Of a stretch of 64,000 nt of DNA, positions 53,329 through 62,791 are shown piece by piece (within the stretch, counting starts at the first letter, position 1; each line of letters starts with the position of its first letter). Both the position numbers and the translations under genes were made by a program. A model generated the notes under the pieces. The model was not told where the DNA came from, did no database searches, and saw only the letters and a program-made list of their open reading frames with translations. The DNA lies in NCBI GenBank assembly GCA_023412915.1, contig JAEZRE010000023.1, forward strand, positions 71,233 to 135,232. Reading direction: 5' to 3'. This DNA comes from Bacillota bacterium (GTDB lineage Bacteria; Bacillota; Clostridia; Acetivibrionales; DTU013).

Positions 53329-53703
53329 TCACCTTCTTTCATCCACAAGAAGCCCTGCCATCTCCATCATATTGGCTACCATATCGAGGATCTTCTTGGG
53401 AGGTATTTCTCGAATTACTTTACCTGAAGTTTCATCTATCACCTTTATCATTATCTCATGTGTCTTGTCGTGAACAGAGTACACGAATCTCCTGTTACTG
53501 CCTTCGAGCGCCTTGTTCATCCTGTCGGCCGCTTCCGAAACTACTTTTTCGTTGACAGGATAATCTTTATCTGAACCTCTCTGTTGTGAATTATCCGAGG
53601 TCTTTTGCATTGGTAAAGCCGGCGCAGCATCCCTGACCGGGCTTTGCTGTTCGGGAGTTGCGGGGAAAGCGTTGATTGCGGCATCCGTGCCTGAAACTCT
53701 CAT
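53329..53703 (-). CDS. flaG: FlaG family flagellar protein
   Basis: 124 aa. The C-terminal half is the FlaG domain: LEGSNRRFVYSVHDKTHEIMIKV, then IREIPPKKILDMVANMMEMAGLLVDERR-like sequence. The N-terminal half is a Pro/Ala/Gln-rich linker. FlaG proteins influence filament length; the mechanism is not settled. ATG at 53701-53703 follows GGAGGGG. First gene of flaG-fliD-fliS-flgN, 45 bp after a sigma-D-type promoter. Confidence 0.9.
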   Translation of the reverse strand: MRVSGTDAAINAFPATPEQQSPVRDAAPALPMQKTSDNSQQRGSDKDYPVNEKVVSEAADRMNKALEGSNRRFVYSVHDKTHEIMIKVIDETSGKVIREIPPKKILDMVANMMEMAGLLVDERR

Positions 53704-53747
53704 AATAACCCCTCCATGAAATACAAAACTACTCTGCCTCAATTAAT

Positions 53748-53775
53748 TTATCGGTATTTAGTATAATAATGTTTA
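53748..53775 (-). promoter_or_regulatory. Sigma-D (sigma-28)-type promoter of flaG-fliD-fliS-flgN
   Basis: On the minus strand TAAA (53772-53775), a 16-base spacer, then ACCGATAA (53748-53755). The sigma-D consensus is TAAA-N15-GCCGATAA, so only one base and one spacer position differ. It lies 45 bp before flaG. Confidence 0.7.
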
Positions 53776-53914
53776 TATTTTTATTGATAACAGATAGTTT
53801 ATATATACAAGTATGGCCCGTTGGTTTTCAGCATTAACCCATACATCTGATTTGTCGATATTTTAATAGTACCAAGGCATATTATAAATAGAATAGATTT
53901 GAAGGTAGAGTATT

Positions 53915-54511
53915 ATGAGTAAATATTACGTGCATGAATCCAGTTATGTAGACGCCCCCTGTGAAATTGGCGAGGGTACCAAGATCTGGCATTTCACACA
54001 TGTTATGAACGGCTGCAGTATAGGGTGCAATTGCAACATAGGTCAAAATGTAGTTATTTCGCCCGAGGTAATTATAGGAAATAACGTCAGGATCCAGAAT
54101 AACGTGTCCGTGTATACCGGTGTAGTATGTGAAGACGACGTGTTTCTGGGGCCTTCAGCCGTATTCACAAACGTAATAAATCCAAGAAGCCATGTAAGCA
54201 GAAAGCATGAATATAAAAAGACTATTGTTATGAAAGGTGCAAGCATAGGGGCGAACGCTACTATCGTGTGCGGTCACAATATAGGCAGATACGCATTTGT
54301 AGGCGCCGGAGCCGTGGTGACGAAAGATGTTCCCGATTTTGCACTGGTTGTAGGGAATCCGGCCAGAATGACCGGTTGGGTCTGCAAATGCGGCGTAAAG
54401 CTGCAATTCTCCGCCTGTGGAGGCGATGGAAGCGGGACTGGCGAAACGGCCGTATGCGGAGAATGCGGTTGCGAGTATGTTAAAGAAAATGATATTGTGA
54501 AAGAAAAATAA
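53915..54511 (+). CDS. Sugar N-acetyltransferase with left-handed beta-helix and zinc ribbon
   Basis: 198 aa with hexapeptide repeats (IGEGTKIWHFTHVMNGCSIGCNCNIGQNV, and more). It resembles WbpD/WlbB-type acetyltransferases acting on an amino group of a UDP- or dTDP-amino sugar; the substrate is not readable. The C-terminus adds a zinc-ribbon-like pattern, CKCG...CGECGCEY (about 160-190). It starts the plus-strand pair before the sugar operon and lies next to flaG, so a role in glycan synthesis for flagellin is likely. Confidence 0.85.
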   Translation: MSKYYVHESSYVDAPCEIGEGTKIWHFTHVMNGCSIGCNCNIGQNVVISPEVIIGNNVRIQNNVSVYTGVVCEDDVFLGPSAVFTNVINPRSHVSRKHEYKKTIVMKGASIGANATIVCGHNIGRYAFVGAGAVVTKDVPDFALVVGNPARMTGWVCKCGVKLQFSACGGDGSGTGETAVCGECGCEYVKENDIVKEK

Positions 54512-54530
54512 CTATACCGAGGTCATGTAA

Positions 54531-55577
54531 ATGTACCAAAGATTGAGCATAAGTGTATCAAATGATACGATTGAAGCACCAACCGGGTATAAATATGAAT
54601 TTGACGATTGCCATTCCTATCCGTTACTGATAATTGATAGAGGTAGCTATTTAGGACAATCCATTATCGACACCGCGATAACGGTATCGCTTGATGATTT
54701 GACCGAGGGGATACACAACCTTCAAATTGGTCAGTTTTCTTCATTATCGTATGATCTCTTTTTTACTATAAACAGAAATCATGATTACCACAGGGTAACA
54801 ATGGCAGATTCAAAGTTGATCCCTGGCTCACGTGATTACAAAATTAAAAGGAAGGGGCAGATATTGATCCAAAGCGACGTATGGATCGGCCATAGTTGCC
54901 ACATTAAGGATGGGGTAATTATTCATAATGGTGCTTTAATTGCATCAAATTCCAACGTGGTGAAGGATGTTCCGCCCTATGCTATTGTAGGCGGAAATCC
55001 CGCCAGGCTATTAGGCTACAGGTTCGACAATGATATTGTAAAAAAGCTGCTGATGATCAAATGGTGGGATTGGAGCAATGAAAAAATCATAGAAAATAAC
55101 GAGTGGTTCAACAAAGATATTGAAGCGTTTTGTAATCAATTCTATGACGAAGCCTTAGAGGAATACCTGAAGCTGGATAAAATTGATGTTCCTAGGCTAA
55201 AGAGCAATTATCTGTTCTTTGCCGATCTTTTAGACCCATATAAACTATGGGATAAAGTGATAAGGGAATTTGTAAATACATTTTGTGAGGATAGCGATAG
55301 CTTGCTGATAGTATACATAGATGAAGAATTGGCCAGTAAAAACAATAAGCTGGTCGAAGACTTCAATGAATACGTAGTTTCGATATTAATCAATAAAAAT
55401 GCCAAGTGTACTGTAACCTTGTGTGTTGAAAGCAAGAAAAATGAAAGAGCTATTTTTAAAAGTGCAGATTATTTCATAACGAACAGGAGTTATAGTACTG
55501 TTCGCCATTCATGCTATGCGGATGAAAATAATGTCAAGATTATATCCGGGGTGGATGTACCGATATTCGGCGGTTAA
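54531..55577 (+). CDS. Hexapeptide acyltransferase with C-terminal extension
   Basis: 348 aa. The middle (about 90-165) has xenobiotic/chloramphenicol-type acyltransferase hexapeptides: VWIGHSCHIKDGVIIHNGALIASNS, then AIVGGNPARLLGYRF. The C-terminal 150 residues do not belong to that fold; they read SLLIVYIDEELASKNNK and end ADYFITNRSYSTVRHSCYADENN, like the sugar-nucleotide-binding part of some glycosyltransferase-related proteins. So this may be an acyltransferase fused to a sugar-binding module. Only 19 bp after the previous gene. Confidence 0.72.
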   Translation: MYQRLSISVSNDTIEAPTGYKYEFDDCHSYPLLIIDRGSYLGQSIIDTAITVSLDDLTEGIHNLQIGQFSSLSYDLFFTINRNHDYHRVTMADSKLIPGSRDYKIKRKGQILIQSDVWIGHSCHIKDGVIIHNGALIASNSNVVKDVPPYAIVGGNPARLLGYRFDNDIVKKLLMIKWWDWSNEKIIENNEWFNKDIEAFCNQFYDEALEEYLKLDKIDVPRLKSNYLFFADLLDPYKLWDKVIREFVNTFCEDSDSLLIVYIDEELASKNNKLVEDFNEYVVSILINKNAKCTVTLCVESKKNERAIFKSADYFITNRSYSTVRHSCYADENNVKIISGVDVPIFGG

Positions 55578-55713
55578 AGGAACATCCGACAAACTGGCAA
55601 CCGAATCATTTATTGCTTAACATTATTTCATATCCATCTATTTGCAGCAACGTTTTATAGTACATATCGCTGCCTGACCTGTACGCCTTAAGCCAGGCGG
55701 CTGTTCTGTCATT

Positions 55714-56487
55714 TTACCAAACCTTCCACGGAGCTTTGCCTTCATCCCACATTTTCTCGAGGTAGTACTTATCCCTCTGGGTATCCATGCACTGCCAGAA
55801 ACCTGTATGTTTATAGGCGTTTACCTGTCCTTCTTCTGAAAGTCTGTCCAGCGGTTTTCCCTCGAAGGGAGTGTCATCGGCATCGATATAGTCCAACACT
55901 TTGGGTTCAAGAACAAAGAAGCCTCCGTTAATCCACGCATCAAGATTTTTAGGTTTCTCAACAAATTCGAGTACAGTTGCGTCTTCCCTGATACCAAGTA
56001 CGCCATATCTTCCGCTTGGTTGTACTGCAGTAACGGTAGCCAGCTTGCCATGGCTTCTGTGGAATTTAAGCAAGTCCTCTATATTGACATCGCTGACGCC
56101 ATCTCCGTAGGTAAGCATAAAAGTTTCATTCTGCAAGTATTCCTTTACCCTTTTTATCCTACCACCCGTAGAAGTTTCAAGGCCGGTATTTACAAGCGTA
56201 ACTTTCCACGGCTCGACCATGTTGTTATGGACCTGCATATTGTTGCCGAATTTCATGTCGAATGTTACATCCGAACCGTAGAGATAATAGTTTGCAAAGT
56301 AATCTTTTACAATGTTTCCCTTATAGCCAAGGCAAATAATGAACTCATTAAATCCGTAATAAGAATAAGACTTCATAATATGCCACAGAATAGGCTTTTC
56401 TCCGATTTCGATCATCGGCTTTGGCCTTAGATGAGATTCTTCACTGATCCGTGTACCCAAACCACCTGCAAGGATTACAACCTTCAT
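55714..56487 (-). CDS. rfbF: Glucose-1-phosphate cytidylyltransferase
   Basis: Makes CDP-glucose from glucose-1-phosphate and CTP, the entry step to CDP-dideoxy sugars. The 257-aa protein has the nucleotidyltransferase signature VILAGGLGTRISEESHLRPKPM at residue 4 (LxxGxGTRL type), and GDGVSDVN with metal-binding aspartates near 129-136. Length is typical. Last gene of the operon, convergent with the acyltransferase gene upstream in the window; the 136 bp between them hold no clear terminator. Confidence 0.95.
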   Translation of the reverse strand: MKVVILAGGLGTRISEESHLRPKPMIEIGEKPILWHIMKSYSYYGFNEFIICLGYKGNIVKDYFANYYLYGSDVTFDMKFGNNMQVHNNMVEPWKVTLVNTGLETSTGGRIKRVKEYLQNETFMLTYGDGVSDVNIEDLLKFHRSHGKLATVTAVQPSGRYGVLGIREDATVLEFVEKPKNLDAWINGGFFVLEPKVLDYIDADDTPFEGKPLDRLSEEGQVNAYKHTGFWQCMDTQRDKYYLEKMWDEGKAPWKVW

Positions 56488-56505
56488 TGTGACGCCTCCG
56501 CGTTT

Positions 56506-57849
56506 TCATTTTATTCTATGACATGTAAATTCTTTGATAGATTCTACCATCAATTCAATATTTTCATAGGATAAACCAGGATAAACTCCTATCCAGAATG
56601 AATCCTTCATTACTATATCGGTAAATTCAAGGCTTCCGATAATCCTGTATCCTGTTTTATTACCGCGCATCATATCAAAACAAGGGTGTTTCGTAAGGTT
56701 GCCTGCAAACAGCATGCGCGTCTGAATATTATGATTTTCTAGATATTTTACCATATCATCTCTTGAAAATCCGGCATTTTCCCTGACAGTAAGCAAAAAG
56801 CCAAACCAGGACGGATCAGAATTCGTGCAAGGTTCGGGCAGGATAAAATAATCCGCCAAGCTATTCAGACCTTTATATAAATGCATCCAATTGTCTTTCC
56901 GTTTTTCGATAAATGATTGCAGCTTGTCCATCTGCGCTACGCCGACAGCTGCCTGCATTTCAGTCATTTTCAAATTGTATCCGAAATGTGAGTAAACATA
57001 TTTATGATCGTATCCGAAAGGTAATTCTCCGAATTGCCTTTCAAAACGCTTTCCGCACTTATTATCGATACCTGACGGGCATATACAGTCACGACCCCAA
57101 TCCCGCATGGACATGACTATCTTATTAAGCAGAGCATTGTTCGTATATACGGCTCCTCCTTCTCCCGTAGTTATGTGATGCGGCGGATAGAAGCTTGATG
57201 TCCCTATATCCCCAATAGTTCCGGTGTATTTCCACTCTGCGCCCAGCTGGTATCTTGATCCCAATGCATCACAGTTGTCTTCTATCAGCCACAGGTTATG
57301 TTCATTACAGAAGTCTCTGATAAATCCCAGATCGAACGGGTTGCCTAAAGTATGAGCAAGCATAACAGCCTTGGCCTTCGAAGACATTGCTTTCTCAAGC
57401 ATACTGCAATCAATATTATATTGGGGGATCGTAATATCGACAAAGACAGGAATAGCTCCATACTGAATCATTGGAGCAACTGTTGTCGGAAAACCCGCGG
57501 CAACTGTTATTACCTCGTCACCCGGCAGGATTCGTCTATCGCCAAGCAAGGGGGAAGTGAGCGCCATAAAGGCCAGAAGATTGGCACTTGACCCGGAGTT
57601 GCATGAAATGCAGTATTTCGCACCAAGGAAATTCGCAAGTGATTCTTCAAAAGTTTTGACATATCGGCCGGCGGTAAGCCAGAATTCAAGTGAGGCATCC
57701 ACCAGGTTGACAAGTTCTTTTTCATCATATACACGACCGGCATATGATAATCTGGTGCTAAGATTATTACTTAACGTTTCATTATAATACTCTTTAACCA
57801 ATTCAATAATGTTGCTTTTAAGTTTCTCCTTCTCCTGCACCAGTCGCAC
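56506..57849 (-). CDS. rfbH: CDP-6-deoxy-4-keto-glucose 3-dehydrase (E1), PMP and [2Fe-2S] type
   Basis: Removes the 3-hydroxyl of CDP-6-deoxy-4-keto-glucose. Of DegT/AHBA aminotransferase fold, but the PLP lysine is replaced by histidine (H225 in YPPHHITTGEGG), the mark of E1 dehydrases. Cysteines C193, C255, C257 and C265 match the C-x-C-x7-C cluster spacing of E1. The 447-aa length fits. The reductase E3 (ascD/ddhD type) that E1 needs is not in the window. Confidence 0.93.
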   Translation of the reverse strand: MRLVQEKEKLKSNIIELVKEYYNETLSNNLSTRLSYAGRVYDEKELVNLVDASLEFWLTAGRYVKTFEESLANFLGAKYCISCNSGSSANLLAFMALTSPLLGDRRILPGDEVITVAAGFPTTVAPMIQYGAIPVFVDITIPQYNIDCSMLEKAMSSKAKAVMLAHTLGNPFDLGFIRDFCNEHNLWLIEDNCDALGSRYQLGAEWKYTGTIGDIGTSSFYPPHHITTGEGGAVYTNNALLNKIVMSMRDWGRDCICPSGIDNKCGKRFERQFGELPFGYDHKYVYSHFGYNLKMTEMQAAVGVAQMDKLQSFIEKRKDNWMHLYKGLNSLADYFILPEPCTNSDPSWFGFLLTVRENAGFSRDDMVKYLENHNIQTRMLFAGNLTKHPCFDMMRGNKTGYRIIGSLEFTDIVMKDSFWIGVYPGLSYENIELMVESIKEFTCHRIK

Positions 57850-57882
57850 TCCTCTTATTTACAAATTCATTACAACCCGTTG

Positions 57883-58791
57883 TCAGTACCCTTCCTCCAA
57901 ATGTCTCAGTAAATCGTTTACACCCTCGGAAAAATCGATCGAAGGTCTCCATACCGTATCGGTAGTAATTTTGTCTACGGAAGCATTTAAGCTAACTATT
58001 GGCATTTCAGGTTTGAATCCGCCATAATTAATAGTAATCGATGTATCAACAGTGTTCACAATTTTATTAATAAATTCCTTTAAAGGCGCATTTCGTCCGT
58101 TTGCTAAATTATAAACCGTGTTGGTTTTTTCTGATTCACCGAGTATGCAAATAGCCTTTGCAGCATCATAGACATGCAAATAATCCCATATTTGGTCAGC
58201 CCGAGTAACTGTTGGGCTCCGTGATGCCAGTAACTCGCGTAGCAGATACGATATTAATGTATTGGGGTTATCATACGGACCATACAGACTAAAAATTCGT
58301 ACCCATGTCCATTCTATTTTCAATTGTTCCGCCAATATTCTGGTAAGGTGACATGCCGCAAGCTTACTGGCTCCATATGCCGTATTAGGTTCGGTGGGAG
58401 TATCTTCCGTGACCCTATCGGTATGCAGTCCGTATTCAGCCTGAGATCCCGTGAGAATAATGCGTTTGCATTCAATTTCTTTTGCTGCTTGTACAGCATT
58501 GACGGTATCACATATATTTTTTGTCTGCCCATAGAAATCATTCCTGCCACCTTCCCAGGCAAGATGGTAAAAGACATCACAGCTGTCATCTATTTTATCA
58601 GGAAGATGCTGTATCTCATTCATATCAAGTTCGATTATCCTGATATTTTCAATGCCGTTCAGACGTTCTTTTCGCAAAGAATTCCTGCGTTGGATCACAT
58701 AAACAAACACGCCTCTGGCTACAAGTTCTTGCAATAGCCAATATCCAAGAAATCCTGTACCACCTGTAAGCACAGCTTTTTTCAAAAGCAC
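57883..58791 (-). CDS. Extended SDR: NAD-dependent epimerase/reductase of a CDP sugar
   Basis: 302 aa. The coenzyme motif TGGTGFLGYW (9-18) is followed by the active-site YxxxK (YGASK, about 139-143). Clues in the operon favour a sugar 4-reductase (RfbJ, TylC-like or YerF-like) over an epimerase; the sequence alone does not decide. The start overlaps the neuC stop by 10 bp. The product would reduce the last keto group of the CDP-sugar. Confidence 0.78.
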   Translation of the reverse strand: MLLKKAVLTGGTGFLGYWLLQELVARGVFVYVIQRRNSLRKERLNGIENIRIIELDMNEIQHLPDKIDDSCDVFYHLAWEGGRNDFYGQTKNICDTVNAVQAAKEIECKRIILTGSQAEYGLHTDRVTEDTPTEPNTAYGASKLAACHLTRILAEQLKIEWTWVRIFSLYGPYDNPNTLISYLLRELLASRSPTVTRADQIWDYLHVYDAAKAICILGESEKTNTVYNLANGRNAPLKEFINKIVNTVDTSITINYGGFKPEMPIVSLNASVDKITTDTVWRPSIDFSEGVNDLLRHLEEGY

Positions 58792-59966
58792 ACCTCGTTT
58801 ATATAATTCTCTATCGCCTGCTGCGTACTGTCAAGGTCAACAAAATGCTTTTGCAGATCCTGTCTGTAAATATATTTGCTTTTGATAATATTTAAGAACA
58901 ATTCCGCGCTTTTGCCATTACCATAGTAGTTTGATTTATATCTATAATTATCGACATGATCGATACAATTCTTTATGCAGTCCATATTTTCGTCGGCATG
59001 CATAATATTGGCAAGAAAGCCTTTAGGATAACGGTTTCTCTGACGGGTGCCTATGTCGACAGCCGGTACTCCGTAAACGCAGGATTCCCTTATCCCGGCG
59101 CTTGAATTACCGATAATGAAATCACTGTTTTTCAAAAGCGCAAGAAAATCCTCAACCGGCAGTGAAGGGAAAAGCTTATATCTGGAATCATCACGAATAG
59201 TTTTTAATTGATTTATAATCGTATCGGATCCCAAGTCATTATTGGGGTATATAATAACATAATTCTTCCCTGATAACTGAACTGCCCTGATTACTTCCCT
59301 GATATTTTTTTCCAGCATATTCTCTTCAGTGGTTACAGGATGGTAAATAAAGATGGCATATTTATCGAAAAGGATCTCATATCTGCTTTTAACATCCTCC
59401 AGACGCGGCAAGTCGGCTGACATCATAATATCGATATCGGGAGAGCCAATCACATAAATATTACGTTCAGGCTCTCCTAACTGTATGAGTCGCATTTTAG
59501 ACTCCTCGTTAGCCACAAAATGCAGGTGTACCATTTTTGAAACGGCATGCCTTATTGATTCATCAACAGTCCCGGTTATTTCGCCGCCTTCAATATGTGC
59601 AACCCTGATATTATTCAGCATTCCGACTATTGCGCCGGCTAAAGCATCTATCCTGTCTCCGTGTACTACAATGAGATCCGGCTTGATACGCGATGCATAC
59701 AATGAAAAACTCTTTATAGTATTAGCCAGGTTTACATCCATCTTTTCACTATATCCAATATCCTCAGCCAGGTAAATATTCTTATACCCATCCTTGATTA
59801 TATCCTTGTAAGTACACCCATATTTACTTATCAAATGCATTCCGGATACGAATATATATGCTTCGAAACCATCGGATGCTTCCAAAGCCTTAATCAAAGA
59901 TTTTAGCTTACCGTAGTCCGCACGTGTACCCGTAATAAACAATATCTTTTTAATCACCTGAACCAT
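58782..59966 (-). CDS. neuC: UDP-N-acetylglucosamine 2-epimerase, hydrolysing (NeuC type)
   Basis: 394 aa. Converts UDP-GlcNAc (or UDP-2,4-diacetamido sugar) into free ManNAc-type sugar for NeuB. Features are ITGTRADYGKLKSLIKALE (11-29), HGDRIDALAGA (near 100), HIEGGEITGTVDESIRHAVSKM (near 124) and the C-terminal GNSSAGIRES. The neighbouring sequence does not tell sialic from legionaminic acid. It overlaps neuB by 17 bp. Confidence 0.92.
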   Translation of the reverse strand: MVQVIKKILFITGTRADYGKLKSLIKALEASDGFEAYIFVSGMHLISKYGCTYKDIIKDGYKNIYLAEDIGYSEKMDVNLANTIKSFSLYASRIKPDLIVVHGDRIDALAGAIVGMLNNIRVAHIEGGEITGTVDESIRHAVSKMVHLHFVANEESKMRLIQLGEPERNIYVIGSPDIDIMMSADLPRLEDVKSRYEILFDKYAIFIYHPVTTEENMLEKNIREVIRAVQLSGKNYVIIYPNNDLGSDTIINQLKTIRDDSRYKLFPSLPVEDFLALLKNSDFIIGNSSAGIRESCVYGVPAVDIGTRQRNRYPKGFLANIMHADENMDCIKNCIDHVDNYRYKSNYYGNGKSAELFLNIIKSKYIYRQDLQKHFVDLDSTQQAIENYINEVCF

Positions 59967-61005
59967 TCCACCTTATCATGGAATTTTTTAAATGCGTATC
60001 CTTCTTAATACAGCAATCAGCCTTTCTGCCTAAAATATCCTTAAAGTATTCAGCCCGTATCTCTCCTGTTCCGGGTCTTTTTACCCAAATATTATTCAGT
60101 GTAAATACATCACCTTTATTAATATCATCAATAGTTACCACAGTGGCAAAAGCAAAGTCTATCGTTACCTTCTCTTCCGGCAGGGCTTCCTTTATGCCTC
60201 CCCGCATCTGGTATACTTCGTTTACAGCCCGCAGCAGATTCCCTAAATCATTCTCGTCCATCGAACATACAATATCATTACCGCTTCTTGATTTCGTGTC
60301 TGTAAAGTGACGTTCCAGCAAGGATGCGCCCAGAGCTGCCGCCGCAACGCAGGCATTGTTGTTCAGAGTATGATCGGATAATCCAATGGGAATATCTTCG
60401 AATACCCTCATCATTTCTGTCATTGCACCCAGTCGAACCTGGGAAGGTTCTGTCGGATACAGATTGGTCGTATGCATTAATGCGAATGGGACTCCGCGCT
60501 TATCTAAAATATCAACTGTCTTTTTGATTGACTCGATGCAATTCATACCTGTAGATACAATCATAGGTTTACCAAATCCGGCAATATGCTCAACCAAAGG
60601 ATAATTGTTCATTTCACCTGAACCTATCTTATATGCCTGAACATTGAGTCTTTCAAGCCTTTCTGCCGCTGCCCTTGAAAAGGGAGTACTCAGAAATAGC
60701 ATTCCTCTATCTTCTACATATTGTTTTAGTTCATTTTCCTCAGCTTCACTCAGCATACACTCTTTCATAACATGGTATATAGATTTTTGTGAATTCCCCG
60801 GAATTACTGATTTTGCTTCATGGCTCATCTCATCGTCAATTATATGAGTCTGATGCTTAATGATAACAGCGCCTGCGCGTTTGGCAGCGTCTACCATCTT
60901 AAACGCTGTTTCCAAAGACCCCCCATGATTGATCCCTATCTCAGGTATTACAAGCGGCAATTTGTCTCTTCCGATTTCCAGATTCCCGATTTTAAAGTTT
61001 TTCAT
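59950..61005 (-). CDS. neuB: Nonulosonate synthase (NeuB/LegI type)
   Basis: Condenses PEP with ManNAc or 2,4-diacetamido-trideoxyhexose to a nonulosonic acid (sialic or legionaminic type). The 351-aa TIM-barrel protein shows PEIGINHGGSLETAFKMV (19-36), IKHQTH, and a C-terminal SAF (antifreeze-like) domain from about residue 285 (INKGDVFTLNNIWVKRPGTGEI). The start at 61003-61005, inside the end of the ThDP gene, follows GGGAGA. The family length excludes the longer frame to 61101. No neuA gene is in the window. Confidence 0.93.
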   Translation of the reverse strand: MKNFKIGNLEIGRDKLPLVIPEIGINHGGSLETAFKMVDAAKRAGAVIIKHQTHIIDDEMSHEAKSVIPGNSQKSIYHVMKECMLSEAEENELKQYVEDRGMLFLSTPFSRAAAERLERLNVQAYKIGSGEMNNYPLVEHIAGFGKPMIVSTGMNCIESIKKTVDILDKRGVPFALMHTTNLYPTEPSQVRLGAMTEMMRVFEDIPIGLSDHTLNNNACVAAAALGASLLERHFTDTKSRSGNDIVCSMDENDLGNLLRAVNEVYQMRGGIKEALPEEKVTIDFAFATVVTIDDINKGDVFTLNNIWVKRPGTGEIRAEYFKDILGRKADCCIKKDTHLKNSMIRWNGSGD

Positions 61006-62791
61006 GATTTTTCTCCCATAACTCATACATACAGTTTTTATAAACTGCCTGCTCCAAAAAAGGTGCAAGATCATCAATCGGCGGGGAATACATGCCTCCA
61101 TCCGGCAGTCTTTTGCTTAATACTTTAGGTTCGATTGGCTGTGACGTATCCTGTATAATCTCGCAAATAACGTAACCTTGATTATTTAGTGTCTCCGCTA
61201 TTCTTTTTTCAGCTTCCTCATGATTATGTATACAATAATACGGAATACCATAAGCATATGCAATCTTTTCAAAGCTCGGAAAACTCACGCCCGATTCCGG
61301 TGTGCATCCGGATAGATGCCCGTTGAAGAAATTCGTTTGAGTCTGAACAATGGCTTGATATCCCGAATTATTGAAAATAAAGATTTTTACCGGCAGCTTG
61401 TTGTGTACGAGCGTCTGTAATTCCTGTATATTCATCTGTATACTGCCATCACCGGTTATACATATAACCGATCCATTTTTGGCGACAGCGGCGCCTATTG
61501 CGGCAGGAAGATCGTAACCCATCGTTCCGCAATTGACATTTCCGAAAAGTCTCTGACCTATCTTGCTAATTCCTGCCTGTAGTATGGAAACACATGCGCA
61601 GCTGTTCCCAACAACTTCGACTGAATTATCATCAAGCGCATTGTTTAATTTGCCTGCAAAATAATAAGGATTGACTTTCTGACTATTAGAATGCTTGTCC
61701 ATAATAATAGGGAACATATTTTTTAAATAATTACAGTACGCTACCCACTCTTTTTTCTCGGGTAACGCTTGATCCAATTCTTCTGTCATTTGCGTTATCA
61801 CGTCTGAAACATCAGCAAGTATCGGGACATCTATTTTAACCGTATCCTTTTTTAGTTCCTCGCCGTCAACATCCACTACAATTTTTTTCGCACCTTTTGC
61901 GAATTCGGAAAAGTTGAAGCCCGTTTGTTTGAAAGAAAGCCTGCAGCCTATTGAAAAGATCAAATCCGCATTTTGTACAATAAAGTTGCCGGTCCGGCCT
62001 CCAAAAACTCCGAAATTACCGAAATACAGCCTGTGTGAAGTATGCAGTAAATCTGCTACGCTTGTCGGACAAATAACGGGAATATTAAGTTTATCAACCA
62101 GTTCATAAAATTCATTCAATACCGTTGATTGTCTGATTGCCGATCCTGCCAATATTACAGGCCGTTTTGACGACTTAAGCTTATTAATTATCATTGATAT
62201 TGTTTTTCTGGACAATTTTACTTCCGGTCCCGGTATAAACCCACAAAGAGCATCTGTTTCTATAACAGCCCCCTGCACGTCCAGTGGAATATCAAGCCAG
62301 CAAGGTCCTTTTCTCCCACTGGTAGCCAGATACAATGCTTTTTCAAGGTGGTAGCGTATATCCAGCGGGTCTTTTATCGTTACTGCATACTTGGTCATAG
62401 GTTCGACAGATTTGACTATCGTGTACTCCTGTTCCCCAAACTGCCTGAGTTTAAGCCCGGTACTTTCAACTGTAGTGTTATAACGTGTCTGCCCCGAAAT
62501 AACAAGCATGGGTATATTATCGAGATAGCCGCAAAGCACTCCCGTCATGGCGTTAGTCCCTCCGGGACCTGTTGTTACACAAACAGCCGCTATCCTGCCG
62601 GAAACCCTTGCATAAGCTTCTGCCGCGATAGCGCTTGCCTGTTCGTGATGGTTATATACACATTTCAATTGCTTATGCTGTCCGAATGCATTGTTCAAAT
62701 GCATCGCACCGCCGCCTACTACCGTAAAGATTTGATTTATTCCATTATTAATTAGGAAATCCGCTATATAGTCGGCAACTCTCTGTTTCAT
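60992..62791 (-). CDS. Thiamine-diphosphate enzyme, acetolactate-synthase-like (YerE-like)
   Basis: 599 aa. Catalytic Glu E50 (YNHHEQASAIAAEAYA) and the ThDP-metal motif GDGSIQMNIQELQT with N473/N474 downstream (447 onward) are intact. FAD-region features of AHAS-like enzymes also seem present. Acetolactate synthase proper is possible, but the gene sits between rfbG and neuB in a CDP-sugar operon. That matches YerE of Yersinia, which adds a two-carbon unit to CDP-3,6-dideoxy-4-keto-glucose in yersiniose synthesis. Overlap with rfbG is 4 bp and with neuB 14 bp. Confidence 0.85.
   Translation of the reverse strand: MKQRVADYIADFLINNGINQIFTVVGGGAMHLNNAFGQHKQLKCVYNHHEQASAIAAEAYARVSGRIAAVCVTTGPGGTNAMTGVLCGYLDNIPMLVISGQTRYNTTVESTGLKLRQFGEQEYTIVKSVEPMTKYAVTIKDPLDIRYHLEKALYLATSGRKGPCWLDIPLDVQGAVIETDALCGFIPGPEVKLSRKTISMIINKLKSSKRPVILAGSAIRQSTVLNEFYELVDKLNIPVICPTSVADLLHTSHRLYFGNFGVFGGRTGNFIVQNADLIFSIGCRLSFKQTGFNFSEFAKGAKKIVVDVDGEELKKDTVKIDVPILADVSDVITQMTEELDQALPEKKEWVAYCNYLKNMFPIIMDKHSNSQKVNPYYFAGKLNNALDDNSVEVVGNSCACVSILQAGISKIGQRLFGNVNCGTMGYDLPAAIGAAVAKNGSVICITGDGSIQMNIQELQTLVHNKLPVKIFIFNNSGYQAIVQTQTNFFNGHLSGCTPESGVSFPSFEKIAYAYGIPYYCIHNHEEAEKRIAETLNNQGYVICEIIQDTSQPIEPKVLSKRLPDGGMYSPPIDDLAPFLEQAVYKNCMYELWEKNHEKL

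Noticed and set aside
55578..55713. Terminator between the convergent acyltransferase and rfbF genes
   Set aside because: A GCCTG/CAGGC stem exists, but no T-run follows on either strand.
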